Shown here in pieces: positions 1 through 6,088 of a stretch of 7,890 bases of DNA. Source of the stretch: Pseudomonadales bacterium (GTDB lineage: Bacteria > Pseudomonadota > Gammaproteobacteria > Pseudomonadales > JAHEIH01); the NCBI GenBank assembly GCA_023255355.1, contig JALRIU010000169.1:1-7890 (forward strand), in the 5' to 3' direction. The notes beneath the pieces were generated by a model. That model had not been told where the DNA came from, ran no database searches, and saw nothing but the letters and a program-made list of their open reading frames with translations. The position numbers and the translations under genes are program-made. Every line of letters starts with the position of its first letter. The stretch's first letter is position 1.

Positions 1-54
1 TAAGGCTCGAATAGCATCCGCTAGATGCTTAACATCTTCTTTGCTTAAAATCAT
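1..54 (-). CDS. N-terminal fragment of an unidentified protein (runs off the left edge)
   Basis: On the minus strand an ATG at 54-52 opens a frame with no stop up to the window edge. It gives 18 residues, MILSKEDVKHLADAIRAL, which look like an amphipathic helix. A strong ribosome binding site (GGAGGG, 64-59) ends four bases before the ATG, which is the main reason to call a real gene start. The fragment is too short to assign to a family, and I do not recognise it. It lies 39 nt downstream of the possible 31-codon ORF at 94-189 and could share a transcript with it, divergent from the oxygenase gene at 381. Confidence 0.7.
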   Translation of the reverse strand, partial: MILSKEDVKHLADAIRAL

Positions 55-58
55 CTCA

Positions 59-64
59 CCCTCC
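59..64 (-). promoter_or_regulatory. Ribosome binding site of the left-edge gene
   Basis: On the minus strand this reads GGAGGG, close to the ideal anti-16S match, four bases before the ATG at 54-52. It fixes the start of the truncated gene. Confidence 0.65.
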
Positions 65-93
65 AATAATAGGTTTAATATTTTACTTCTTAA

Positions 94-189
94 TTAAATA
101 AGAACTATCTCCCCATTTTGGAGTTCGACCTTTATATTGCCTGCGTTGTCTAGTGATGTATTGCTATGAATGGGGGCACCGCCAGCCAT
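94..189 (-). CDS. Possible small protein of 31 residues, function unknown
   Basis: A minus-strand ORF runs from the ATG at 189-187 to the TAA at 96-94. It begins MAGGAPIHSNTS and ends NIKVELQNGEIVLI. A GGAG at 200-197 sits 7 nt before the ATG, a good position for a ribosome binding site. The frame has an in-frame TAA upstream of the ATG, so it is not simply the visible end of a long gene. The ORF body looks richer in G+C than its AT-rich flanks. The C-terminal part would form a beta hairpin (NIKVEL, turn QNGE, IVLI). It has no cysteine, no transmembrane segment and no precursor-peptide motif I can name. It lies 39 nt upstream of the truncated left-edge gene on the same strand. It could be a small protein, a leader peptide, a peptide precursor, a gene remnant or a chance ORF. 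Confidence 0.4.
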   Translation of the reverse strand: MAGGAPIHSNTSLDNAGNIKVELQNGEIVLI

Positions 190-196
190 AGTTGGT

Positions 197-200
197 CTCC
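197..200 (-). promoter_or_regulatory. Candidate ribosome binding site of the 31-codon ORF
   Basis: GGAG on the minus strand, 7 nt before the ATG at 189-187. This spacing is the main support for translation of the small ORF. Confidence 0.4.
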
Positions 201-369
201 AAATTGTCGTTATTTTAGTGATTACAAAAGCAAGAACTTAGATTGATTTTGTATCCATTTTGTGTGAGAGTTCTATCAAAACCGATATTCAAACGCTTGT
301 CTAGTCTTATTTTAAACAACGCGCGACGCAAGCTAACATATATCTTCATAATATGAACAAACGGACCTT

Positions 370-373
370 GGAG
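370..373 (+). promoter_or_regulatory. Ribosome binding site of the oxygenase gene
   Basis: GGAG lies 7 nt before the ATG at 381. It supports this start rather than a later in-frame methionine. Confidence 0.6.
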
Positions 374-380
374 CCACCTT

Positions 381-1283
381 ATGACCTATGTTGAATTGGA
401 TACAATTGAGTCAACTGCACCTGTCTTTGATACACAAATAACTTATCTTGAACCCAATAATCCAATCAACCGTCGCTACGTCTCAGCCGGTGCTGAAGCG
501 AACACCGGTACCTATGCCCCTTATACCACTCAAATACGTGATGGTCGATCTATTGCGGATCACTTTTCACTGGACAAGCATGGGTTTGTGCTTGGGCATC
601 ATGTGAGTCAGGTTAAAAACTTTTTAGATAATGATGAGGTTGGTGCAGTATACCCAGACGAAGTTGCAGCCATGATTAAAGAGATGACTGGCGCCGATCT
701 TGTTTTTCCTCAGGGGTGGATGGTAAGAACACCCGGTGAACTCGCTAAGCAGAAAAAGATAGAAGGCTATCAGCATCAGGGGGGTATCCAACCTCAAGCT
801 GGCGAAGCGCATTGTGATTTTGCACCCGATGTCGCAGAAGTGGTTGCTCAAAAGTATTACGAACAAGTTTGCCCAGGCGGTAAGCCATACAAGCGATTTA
901 TTTCTGCAAGTTTTTGGCGTTGTTTTTCTGATGGCCCTCAGGATTGGCCGCTGGCAGTGTGCGATGGTCGAAGTGTGACCAAGGGCGAAGGTATTAAAAA
1001 TACCCTTGTGGTGGTAGATGAAATACCATCAATGGAAGAGATGAAAGCGCCTATCCCTGGTGAAGAAAATATGTTGGCAGCACATATCTACCAGTTTAAC
1101 CCGGAGCATCGTTGGTGGTATTTCTCCAACATGAATCGTGACGAGTTTTTGTACTTTAAATTTTACGATAGTGATAACGGTGTTACCCAGCAAGTACCAC
1201 ATACTGCCTTTTTTGATAATCATGCCCAAAATCCAAATGTCCGCATGAGTATCGAAATGCGCACTATGGCTTATTTTTACTAA
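381..1283 (+). CDS. CmcJ/NvfI-type Fe(II)/2-oxoglutarate-dependent oxygenase
   Basis: This 300-residue protein belongs to the family that includes the cephamycin enzyme CmcJ, fungal AsaB-type hydroxylases, GA4 desaturase-like proteins and the endoperoxidase NvfI. Members use Fe(II), O2 and 2-oxoglutarate to hydroxylate, desaturate or otherwise oxidise small molecules. Family signatures visible by eye are RFISASFWR (172-180), QDWPLAVCDGRSV (187-199), HRWWYFSNMNRDEFLYFKFYDS (243-264, interrupted matches to the family pattern) and PHTAF (273-277). The probable iron ligands are H144 and D146 (AHCDF) with H274, and R288 may hold 2-oxoglutarate, following the HxD...H...R order of the superfamily. 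There is no signal peptide, so it should be cytoplasmic. The decarboxylase gene begins 5 nt after the stop, so the two are surely co-transcribed. Databases sometimes label such proteins methyltransferases after CmcJ's partner; no SAM motif is visible. The substrate is unknown. Confidence 0.88.
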   Translation: MTYVELDTIESTAPVFDTQITYLEPNNPINRRYVSAGAEANTGTYAPYTTQIRDGRSIADHFSLDKHGFVLGHHVSQVKNFLDNDEVGAVYPDEVAAMIKEMTGADLVFPQGWMVRTPGELAKQKKIEGYQHQGGIQPQAGEAHCDFAPDVAEVVAQKYYEQVCPGGKPYKRFISASFWRCFSDGPQDWPLAVCDGRSVTKGEGIKNTLVVVDEIPSMEEMKAPIPGEENMLAAHIYQFNPEHRWWYFSNMNRDEFLYFKFYDSDNGVTQQVPHTAFFDNHAQNPNVRMSIEMRTMAYFY

Positions 1284-1288
1284 CACTT

Positions 1289-2845
1289 ATGAACGTCCGT
1301 CAGGCAGTGATGGCCTTTTTTAAGGCGAAGGGTGTAGACCGAATTTTTGGTAATCCAGGCTCGACTGAATTGCCTATGTTTAAAGATCTTCCGCCTGAAA
1401 TAGATTATGTGCTAGCTCTACAGGAGGCTACTGCTGTTGGTATGGCTGATGGTTTTGCGCAGGCTGGTGACCGCATTGCTGTGGTAAGTTTGCATTCTGC
1501 CGCAGGTGTCGGAAATGCCATGGGCAACATTTACACGGCCTATAAAAATAAAGCGCCTGTGTTAATTATCGCCGGCCAGCAGGCGCGGCCTATTTTACCC
1601 TTTGCCCCGTTTTTATTTTCTGATGATCCAGAGTTATTGCCAAGACCTTACGTTAAGTCGAGTGTACAACCGTCTTGTGCTGAGGATGTTCCAAACGCCG
1701 TTGCAAAAGCCTACCAAATTGCCATGCAACACCCTCGCGGCCCTGTCTTAGTCTCTGTACCCGTGGATGATTGGGATAAGGCGTGTGAACCCATAAATAT
1801 TGAGAGCGGGTGTGACGTCTTGCTGGATTCTCAAGGCGCAAGTTCGGCGATACTTGATGCCCTTGATAGTTGTGCTAGCCCTGTCCTTGTTGTTGGACCA
1901 GGCGTTGCGCAAGATTGGGATCACATAATTAGCTTGGCAGAAACGCTAAGTATGCCTGTATGGGTAAGTCCATTTTCGCATCGTTGTGCTTTTCCAGAGA
2001 GTCATCCTTTGTTTGCTGGTTTTCTACCCGCCATGCGTGAAGGAATTGTGTCACGCTTAGCTGACCATGATTTAGTTTTGGTGTTTGGCGCCCCAGTGTT
2101 TACCTATCACATTGATGGCGAGGGACCTTTCATTCGCGAGGGGTCAAAGCTTATTCAAGTCGTTAACGATGAGGCATTAGCAAAACAAGCCTGTGTCGGA
2201 GATAGCTACGTTGCCGATTTGGGGGGTGTTCTGACAAGCTTGATAATGTCTGAGCGGTTGCGCCCAATTGGAATAGGGAGGGGGCGTGCGTCGCCACTGG
2301 AGATTGACCCAGTTGAAGGATTGACCGCTCGTGTATTAATGGATGCCTTGGCGCGTTTAAGGCCTAAAAATTCTATTTTGGTTGAAGAGTCACCCTCAAC
2401 TCGTGCAACAATGCACGAATATCTCCCTGTCTCCATAAAAGATGGGTTTTATACTTGTGCCAGCGGTGGCCTAGGGTATAGTTTGCCCGCGGCAGCAGGG
2501 GTGGCAATGGCTAAGCCTGATACGCCAATACTTGCGCTGCTCGGTGATGGTTCTTCGTTATATTCCATTCAGGCATTATGGAATATGGTGCAAGCTCAAT
2601 TACCTATCGTCGTGGTCATAGTTAACAACGGTCATTATCTAGCGCTTCGTGAATTTTCAAAACACTTTGGCATGGATAGGTTGGTGGGTACTGAACTTCC
2701 CGGTATTGATTTTATTGCACAAGCCAAGGCCTATGGAATGGATGCTATTAGCGTTAGTGTGAGAGATCAACTTGATGAGTGTTTAAAGTCAGCATTCGTT
2801 GCTAACAAGCCTGTACTGATTGATGTGCATGTAGCGAGAAGTTAG
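1289..2845 (+). CDS. Benzoylformate decarboxylase-like ThDP-dependent enzyme
   Basis: This 518-residue protein has the three domains of the pyruvate-decarboxylase/acetolactate-synthase superfamily: the pyrimidine-binding domain (about 1-165), a central domain (about 185-325) and the pyrophosphate-binding domain (about 340-515). The ThDP/Mg motif runs from GDG at 419-421 to NN at 446-447. The closest characterised relative by eye is Pseudomonas benzoylformate decarboxylase (MdlC, 528 residues), with near-identical blocks GNPGSTELP, ALQEA, SLHSAAG, AGQQ, PVDDWDK and GAPVFTYH. The MdlC catalytic set appears intact: S25, E46 (activates ThDP), H69 and H274. It should decarboxylate an aromatic or bulky 2-oxo acid to an aldehyde in the cytoplasm, and may also join aldehydes. 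No ribosome binding site precedes the ATG; the 5-nt gap suggests coupling to oxygenase translation. General databases may call it an acetolactate synthase large subunit, which the MdlC-like histidines argue against. Confidence 0.87.
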   Translation: MNVRQAVMAFFKAKGVDRIFGNPGSTELPMFKDLPPEIDYVLALQEATAVGMADGFAQAGDRIAVVSLHSAAGVGNAMGNIYTAYKNKAPVLIIAGQQARPILPFAPFLFSDDPELLPRPYVKSSVQPSCAEDVPNAVAKAYQIAMQHPRGPVLVSVPVDDWDKACEPINIESGCDVLLDSQGASSAILDALDSCASPVLVVGPGVAQDWDHIISLAETLSMPVWVSPFSHRCAFPESHPLFAGFLPAMREGIVSRLADHDLVLVFGAPVFTYHIDGEGPFIREGSKLIQVVNDEALAKQACVGDSYVADLGGVLTSLIMSERLRPIGIGRGRASPLEIDPVEGLTARVLMDALARLRPKNSILVEESPSTRATMHEYLPVSIKDGFYTCASGGLGYSLPAAAGVAMAKPDTPILALLGDGSSLYSIQALWNMVQAQLPIVVVIVNNGHYLALREFSKHFGMDRLVGTELPGIDFIAQAKAYGMDAISVSVRDQLDECLKSAFVANKPVLIDVHVARS

Positions 2846-2853
2846 GTAGGGGA

Positions 2854-2869
2854 AAGAAATCCATTTCTT
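2854..2869. repeat. 16-bp palindrome, first of a pair
   Basis: Perfect 7-bp arms AAGAAAT and ATTTCTT flank a CC centre. It lies 9 nt after the decarboxylase stop codon. It could be a weak RNA hairpin at the transcript end or a protein-binding site; the AT-only stem and the lack of a T run argue against a standard terminator. Confidence 0.55.
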
Positions 2870-2886
2870 AAAAACTATCCGTGTCG

Positions 2887-2902
2887 TTGATATCCATATC
2901 AA
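2887..2902. repeat. 16-bp palindrome, second of a pair
   Basis: Perfect 7-bp arms TTGATAT and ATATCAA flank a CC centre, the same design and centre as the palindrome 33 bp to the left. The centre-to-centre distance is about three helical turns, so both would face the same side of the DNA. Confidence 0.55.
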
Positions 2903-2986
2903 AACATCGTTCCCTGATGTAAACAATGTAGTTAATTGGGATGAAAATTTAAATAATTCTTTAGTATTAGTAGGAAAGGATTAGTC

Positions 2987-3655
2987 CTAAAACAGACTCG
3001 TCTGAACGACAGGTTTAGGTTTTTCTTTGATGCGGGCGTTTCCAATAGATTCATCAATAGCTTCAATACGAAACCCGCGCTTTATGCTGTTATCAATAAT
3101 GGTCATGGTATCCCTACCGAGTCGGTGGGGATCGAGCCAGTCATCATAATCTTGTTCGGCGAGCATAACGGGTAAACGTGAATGGTATGGAGTAAACTCG
3201 GAACTTGCTGGTTGGGTGATGATACTAAAACTATAGAGTGGAGAGCCGTCGTGCATCCAGCAATCCCAAATGCCCGCAAAAACCATGGGCTGATTCACTA
3301 GTGCAATTTCTAAGGGTTGTTTTTTGTTTGAATTTTTTTGCCATTCGATAAAACTGCTTGCAGGTACTAAGCAGCGCTTATGATCGAAGGGGCCCTTAAA
3401 TGCACGGCTTTGGTTAAGGCTTTCGACTCGCGCATTGAACATCGCAAATTTGGTGCTCGGACCTTCGGACCAGGATGGAGTTAGCCACCATCTAGCTGGT
3501 AATAGTTCAACCGGGCCGTCGCGATCATGGGTAATTATGGGGGCAAATTCAGTAGGTGCAATGTTGTATGCCGGTCTGAATTCACCACCAAAACCGAAAC
3601 GCTGCAACACTTTATCAACTTCTGCCGTATATTCTAAATTAAAACGACCACACAT
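2987..3655 (-). CDS. SRAP-domain protein (YedK/HMCES family), abasic-site DNA-protein crosslinker
   Basis: The 222-residue protein is a full-length SRAP domain, matching the usual bacterial size. In this family the cysteine exposed after removal of Met1 forms a thiazolidine crosslink with abasic sites in single-stranded DNA, shielding them during replication. The catalytic set is present: C2 (MCGRF), N74 (FNARVE), E104 (FIEW) and H158 (YHSRLPV). The substrate-pocket segment RPAYNIAPT (27-35) is also typical. The start at 3655 is certain because Cys2 must follow the initiator Met. The ribosome binding site is weak (a GAGAG-like stretch 8-10 nt before the ATG). It is divergent from the CBM9/DUF5916 gene and shares with it a 100-nt spacer containing an inverted repeat at 3682-3700. 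It has no obvious functional tie to its neighbours. Confidence 0.95.
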   Translation of the reverse strand: MCGRFNLEYTAEVDKVLQRFGFGGEFRPAYNIAPTEFAPIITHDRDGPVELLPARWWLTPSWSEGPSTKFAMFNARVESLNQSRAFKGPFDHKRCLVPASSFIEWQKNSNKKQPLEIALVNQPMVFAGIWDCWMHDGSPLYSFSIITQPASSEFTPYHSRLPVMLAEQDYDDWLDPHRLGRDTMTIIDNSIKRGFRIEAIDESIGNARIKEKPKPVVQTSLF

Positions 3656-3681
3656 GAACTAACTCTCTTTATGTGACAATT

Positions 3682-3700
3682 AACCTGTTGATCTCAGGTT
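3682..3700. promoter_or_regulatory. Candidate operator in the divergent SRAP / CBM9-DUF5916 spacer
   Basis: Perfect 6-bp arms AACCTG (3682-3687) and CAGGTT (3695-3700) are separated by TTGATCT. The spacing suits a dimeric helix-turn-helix regulator. The centre contains TTGATC, the candidate -35 box of the plus-strand gene, so a bound protein would probably block that promoter. The regulator is not encoded in the window. Confidence 0.4.
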
Positions 3701-3714
3701 GCGGTGTTTATAAT
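3688..3714 (+). promoter_or_regulatory. Candidate sigma-70 promoter of the CBM9/DUF5916 gene
   Basis: TATAAT at 3709-3714 is a perfect -10 box. The best -35 is TTGATC at 3688-3693, giving a 15-nt spacer, shorter than the ideal 17. Transcription would start near 3721, leaving a leader of about 35 nt before the ATG at 3756. Confidence 0.5.
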
Positions 3715-3755
3715 GCGCCCTCTTGAATAGAAATCCTAACACGAAATTCGATTAT

Positions 3756-6047
3756 ATGAAGTATGCCCTTATTGTCTTAGCACTATTCTTCTTTAACGGT
3801 TTAGTTATTGCAGATGAGCCATTGAATATTCCTTACTTTGAGGAGCGGGCTACGATCGATGCTAGTCTCGATGAGGAGGTTTGGCAAAATGCTGTTAGGG
3901 TGCCCCTAGATATCGTTTATTTGCCAAGTGAAAATACACCATCACCGCTTACTACGACAGTATTGATGTATGAAAGTGGCGATACTCTTTATGTTGCCTT
4001 TATCGCTGACGATCCTAACCCTGAAAATATTCGTGCTCGTTACAGGGTTAGAGATAATTCTAAGGGTGATGATAACGTAGGAATTCGGATCGATCCGCAC
4101 GGCGACGGTCGCTTGCATTATCGATTCTTTGTTAACCCTTTGGGGGTCCAGTCAGATATTGTTCGTAACGAAATCACCCGTAAAGATAATCGAGAGTGGG
4201 ATGCAATTTGGCAGTCTGCAGGCAAGATTACTGATAAAGGATTTCAGGTTGAAGTTGCGCTGCCGTTAAATATTATGAACTTCAGTGACTCTGATGGTAT
4301 TAAGCATTGGCGTATGAGCTTCGATCGCATCTGGCCTAGAGAGCAAAAACTTTGGATTTCAAACACACCTAGAGATCGTAGTAATTCGTGTCAATCTTGT
4401 CAGTTGTCGGACGTATATGGATTTGAACATGCTAAACAAGCAGACAACTTGTTTATTATTCCTTCGCTGGTCCTCGGTAAAAACGAAACTCGCGATGTTT
4501 ATGCCGGTAACGATTGGTCGGGCGAAGATAATATTGAACCCAGCTTGGATGTGCAGTGGGGTATTACTCCTGAGGTTACCCTACAAGCGACGCTAAATCC
4601 CGATTTTTCGCAGGTTGAAGCTGACGATGCCCAACTAAGCATAAATAATAATTTTGCACTCTTCTTTCCAGAAAAAAGACCTTTCTTTTTAGCGAATCAA
4701 GAATATTTCAACTCATTAATGAATTTGGTGTATACCCGTAACTTTAAGGCACCTGATTACGGCCTTAAGTTAACAGGACATAAAGAAGGTCATACGTTTG
4801 GTGTTTTTGTCGCAGATGATGTGTCTTCAACCTTACTTATCCCCGGTAACTTAGGCTCTAGTATCGGTGAAATAGCGGAGCCTTCAACGAATCTTGTTGG
4901 TCGTTATCGCTACGATATGGCAAACGGTATGTCGCTTGGTTATGTGACAACACAGCGCAAGTCAGATCATTACAAAAATGCTGTTCATTCGATCGATTTT
5001 AAATATGAGTGGGATCGCTATAACGAGTTAAATGCGCAATGGTCGACGTCGGATACTGAATATCCAGCAGATTTTTATCGAAGTTTTTGCGGTGACGATC
5101 TATGTGCAACTGATGAAGATTATTCTGAAGCAGCGTTGCGAACTAAGACTGAAGATAGTCTGACGGGTGACTCTTGGAAGGTCTTTTATAACCATAATCG
5201 ACGTGATTGGTTTGTGCGCTTAATTGCCATGAGTGCAGATCCTGATTTCCGAGCAGACCTAGGGTTTGAGCCCGAAATTGATCGCACTAAATATATAGGC
5301 GGTGCAGGATATCATTGGTACTCAGACGATAGTTGGTGGCATAAAATAACATTAGAATCTGATATTGATATTACACATACTGAGGCAGGTGAGGTTCTCG
5401 AACAGGAGTCCGAGGCGAAACTCAAGTTTTTTGGTCAATACGACTCTGACTTGACTATCGGTTTTGAGGATAGACAGCGACGTGGCCTAAGGCAGGATCC
5501 CTCTTCGCTGACAGTTGATGGTAACGCAACATTATTTGATGAGTCTGATTACTACTTTTTTGGTGGTGTCTCACCAACAGAAAATATTCGTTTCAAAGGG
5601 ATCTATAAAACGTCAGATAAAATTGACTACGCGAATAATCGGTTAGGTCAGCAAACGACTTTGATGCCAGGTTTTGAGCTAATGCTTGGACGAGGCTTCA
5701 GGTTTGATGCGAAGCATAATATTACTAAACTTAAAGCTGACGGCAGCAAAGTGTTTACTGCCAAATTGACTGATATTCGACTGTCTTATCAATTTGATAT
5801 TTATCAAACGCTCAAACTGATTGCCATTCACTCGGATATTACCCGCAATCAAGCGAATTACTTCAACCCAGTAGAAGCTAGATCGCGCGATTTGGGTTTG
5901 CAGTTATTGTATTCGTACAATCTTAACCCGCTCACCAAATTTTATGTGGGCTATTCTGAAGCTTCATTTAGTGATGATACTTTCATGAATATGATCTCGA
6001 CGGATAGATCGGTATTTATGAAAATAAGTTACGCCTACCAGCCATAG
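3756..6047 (+). CDS. Secreted CBM9-like / DUF5916 protein, probable outer-membrane beta-barrel
   Basis: From the ATG at 3756 the protein has 763 residues. It starts with a signal peptide (MKYALIVLALFFFNGLVIA, likely cut before D20). A CBM9-like domain follows (about 23-225, with the typical entry IDASLDEEVW), then a long DUF5916 region to the C-terminus. The DUF5916 hallmark is clear: NPDFSQVEAD (281-290) and FFPEKRPFF (303-311). The alternating aromatic and polar strands after 320 fit an outer-membrane barrel; the last strand ends KISYAYQP, not with the usual terminal aromatic. C212/C215 and C445/C450 may form disulfides. An upstream in-frame TTG at 3723 would add 11 residues before the signal peptide. 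It is rejected because the candidate promoter puts the transcript start near 3721 and the ATG starts a proper signal sequence. Function in this family is uncertain; glycan binding at the cell surface is an inference. Confidence 0.87.
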   Translation: MKYALIVLALFFFNGLVIADEPLNIPYFEERATIDASLDEEVWQNAVRVPLDIVYLPSENTPSPLTTTVLMYESGDTLYVAFIADDPNPENIRARYRVRDNSKGDDNVGIRIDPHGDGRLHYRFFVNPLGVQSDIVRNEITRKDNREWDAIWQSAGKITDKGFQVEVALPLNIMNFSDSDGIKHWRMSFDRIWPREQKLWISNTPRDRSNSCQSCQLSDVYGFEHAKQADNLFIIPSLVLGKNETRDVYAGNDWSGEDNIEPSLDVQWGITPEVTLQATLNPDFSQVEADDAQLSINNNFALFFPEKRPFFLANQEYFNSLMNLVYTRNFKAPDYGLKLTGHKEGHTFGVFVADDVSSTLLIPGNLGSSIGEIAEPSTNLVGRYRYDMANGMSLGYVTTQRKSDHYKNAVHSIDFKYEWDRYNELNAQWSTSDTEYPADFYRSFCGDDLCATDEDYSEAALRTKTEDSLTGDSWKVFYNHNRRDWFVRLIAMSADPDFRADLGFEPEIDRTKYIGGAGYHWYSDDSWWHKITLESDIDITHTEAGEVLEQESEAKLKFFGQYDSDLTIGFEDRQRRGLRQDPSSLTVDGNATLFDESDYYFFGGVSPTENIRFKGIYKTSDKIDYANNRLGQQTTLMPGFELMLGRGFRFDAKHNITKLKADGSKVFTAKLTDIRLSYQFDIYQTLKLIAIHSDITRNQANYFNPVEARSRDLGLQLLYSYNLNPLTKFYVGYSEASFSDDTFMNMISTDRSVFMKISYAYQP

Positions 6048-6054
6048 TAAAACT

Positions 6055-6075
6055 ACGCGGCAGTTGATGCCGCGT
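6055..6075. terminator. Shared hairpin terminator between converging genes
   Basis: A perfect 8-bp GC-rich stem, ACGCGGCA and TGCCGCGT, encloses a 5-nt loop (GTTGA). It starts 7 nt after the CBM9/DUF5916 stop and ends 13 nt beyond the stop of the minus-strand dehydrogenase. Read on the minus strand it is followed by AGTTTTA, a short T run, so it best serves the dehydrogenase operon. On the plus strand no T run follows, but the hairpin may still protect or end that transcript. Confidence 0.7.
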
Positions 6076-6088
6076 CATGCAGTATCTC

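Larger units (their letters stand above)
190..380. other. Divergent AT-rich spacer, likely carrying promoters in both directions
   Basis: This stretch separates the minus-strand small ORF and left-edge gene from the plus-strand oxygenase operon, so it should hold two outward promoters. I could not find a convincing pair of -35 and -10 boxes in either direction. On the plus strand CATAAT at 347-352 is a possible -10, but nothing like TTGACA lies 16-18 nt before it. The direct repeat ATTTTGT occurs at 246-252 and 257-263, 11 bp apart, which is about one helical turn and could mark an activator site. No RNA gene or long hairpin is evident. Confidence 0.45.
2846..2986. other. Convergent spacer with three short palindromes
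   Basis: This gap lies between two genes that end facing each other, so it should hold termination signals for both. It has three inverted repeats: AAGAAAT-CC-ATTTCTT (2854-2869), TTGATAT-CC-ATATCAA (2887-2902) and AGGA-TTAG-TCCT (2977-2988, touching the SRAP stop codon). None is a GC-rich stem with a clear following T run, so no classic intrinsic terminator can be called. No ORF or RNA gene is evident. Confidence 0.5.

Noticed and set aside
252..258. ATCCAT in the left spacer as a third copy of the palindrome core at 2858-2863 and 2891-2897
   Set aside because: Only six bases are shared and the flanks are not palindromic; this is expected by chance in a window of this size.
624..866. Minus-strand 80-codon ORF inside the oxygenase gene
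   Set aside because: It lies wholly within a clearly conserved gene on the other strand and its product has no recognisable domain.
1029..1286. Minus-strand 85-codon ORF over the end of the oxygenase gene
   Set aside because: It is antisense to the conserved C-terminal motifs of the oxygenase; its open frame is a by-product of that coding sequence.
1653..2436. Two minus-strand ORFs (1653-1841 and 2206-2436) inside the decarboxylase gene
   Set aside because: Both are antisense to a well-supported enzyme gene, are short and match no family.
1289..2845. Assignment of the ThDP enzyme as acetolactate synthase
   Set aside because: The H69 and H274 positions and the long blocks shared with benzoylformate decarboxylase fit that enzyme better, and no small regulatory subunit gene is adjacent.
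2854..2870. Palindrome after the decarboxylase gene as an intrinsic terminator
   Set aside because: The stem is almost all A-T and is followed by A residues on the plus strand, not by the U run a terminator needs.
2977..2988. AGGA-TTAG-TCCT hairpin at the SRAP stop codon as a terminator
   Set aside because: The stem has only four base pairs and no T run follows it on the minus strand, so it cannot be called a terminator.
3435..3662. Plus-strand 75-codon ORF over the SRAP gene
   Set aside because: It is antisense to the SRAP N-terminal half with its catalytic residues; no family match.
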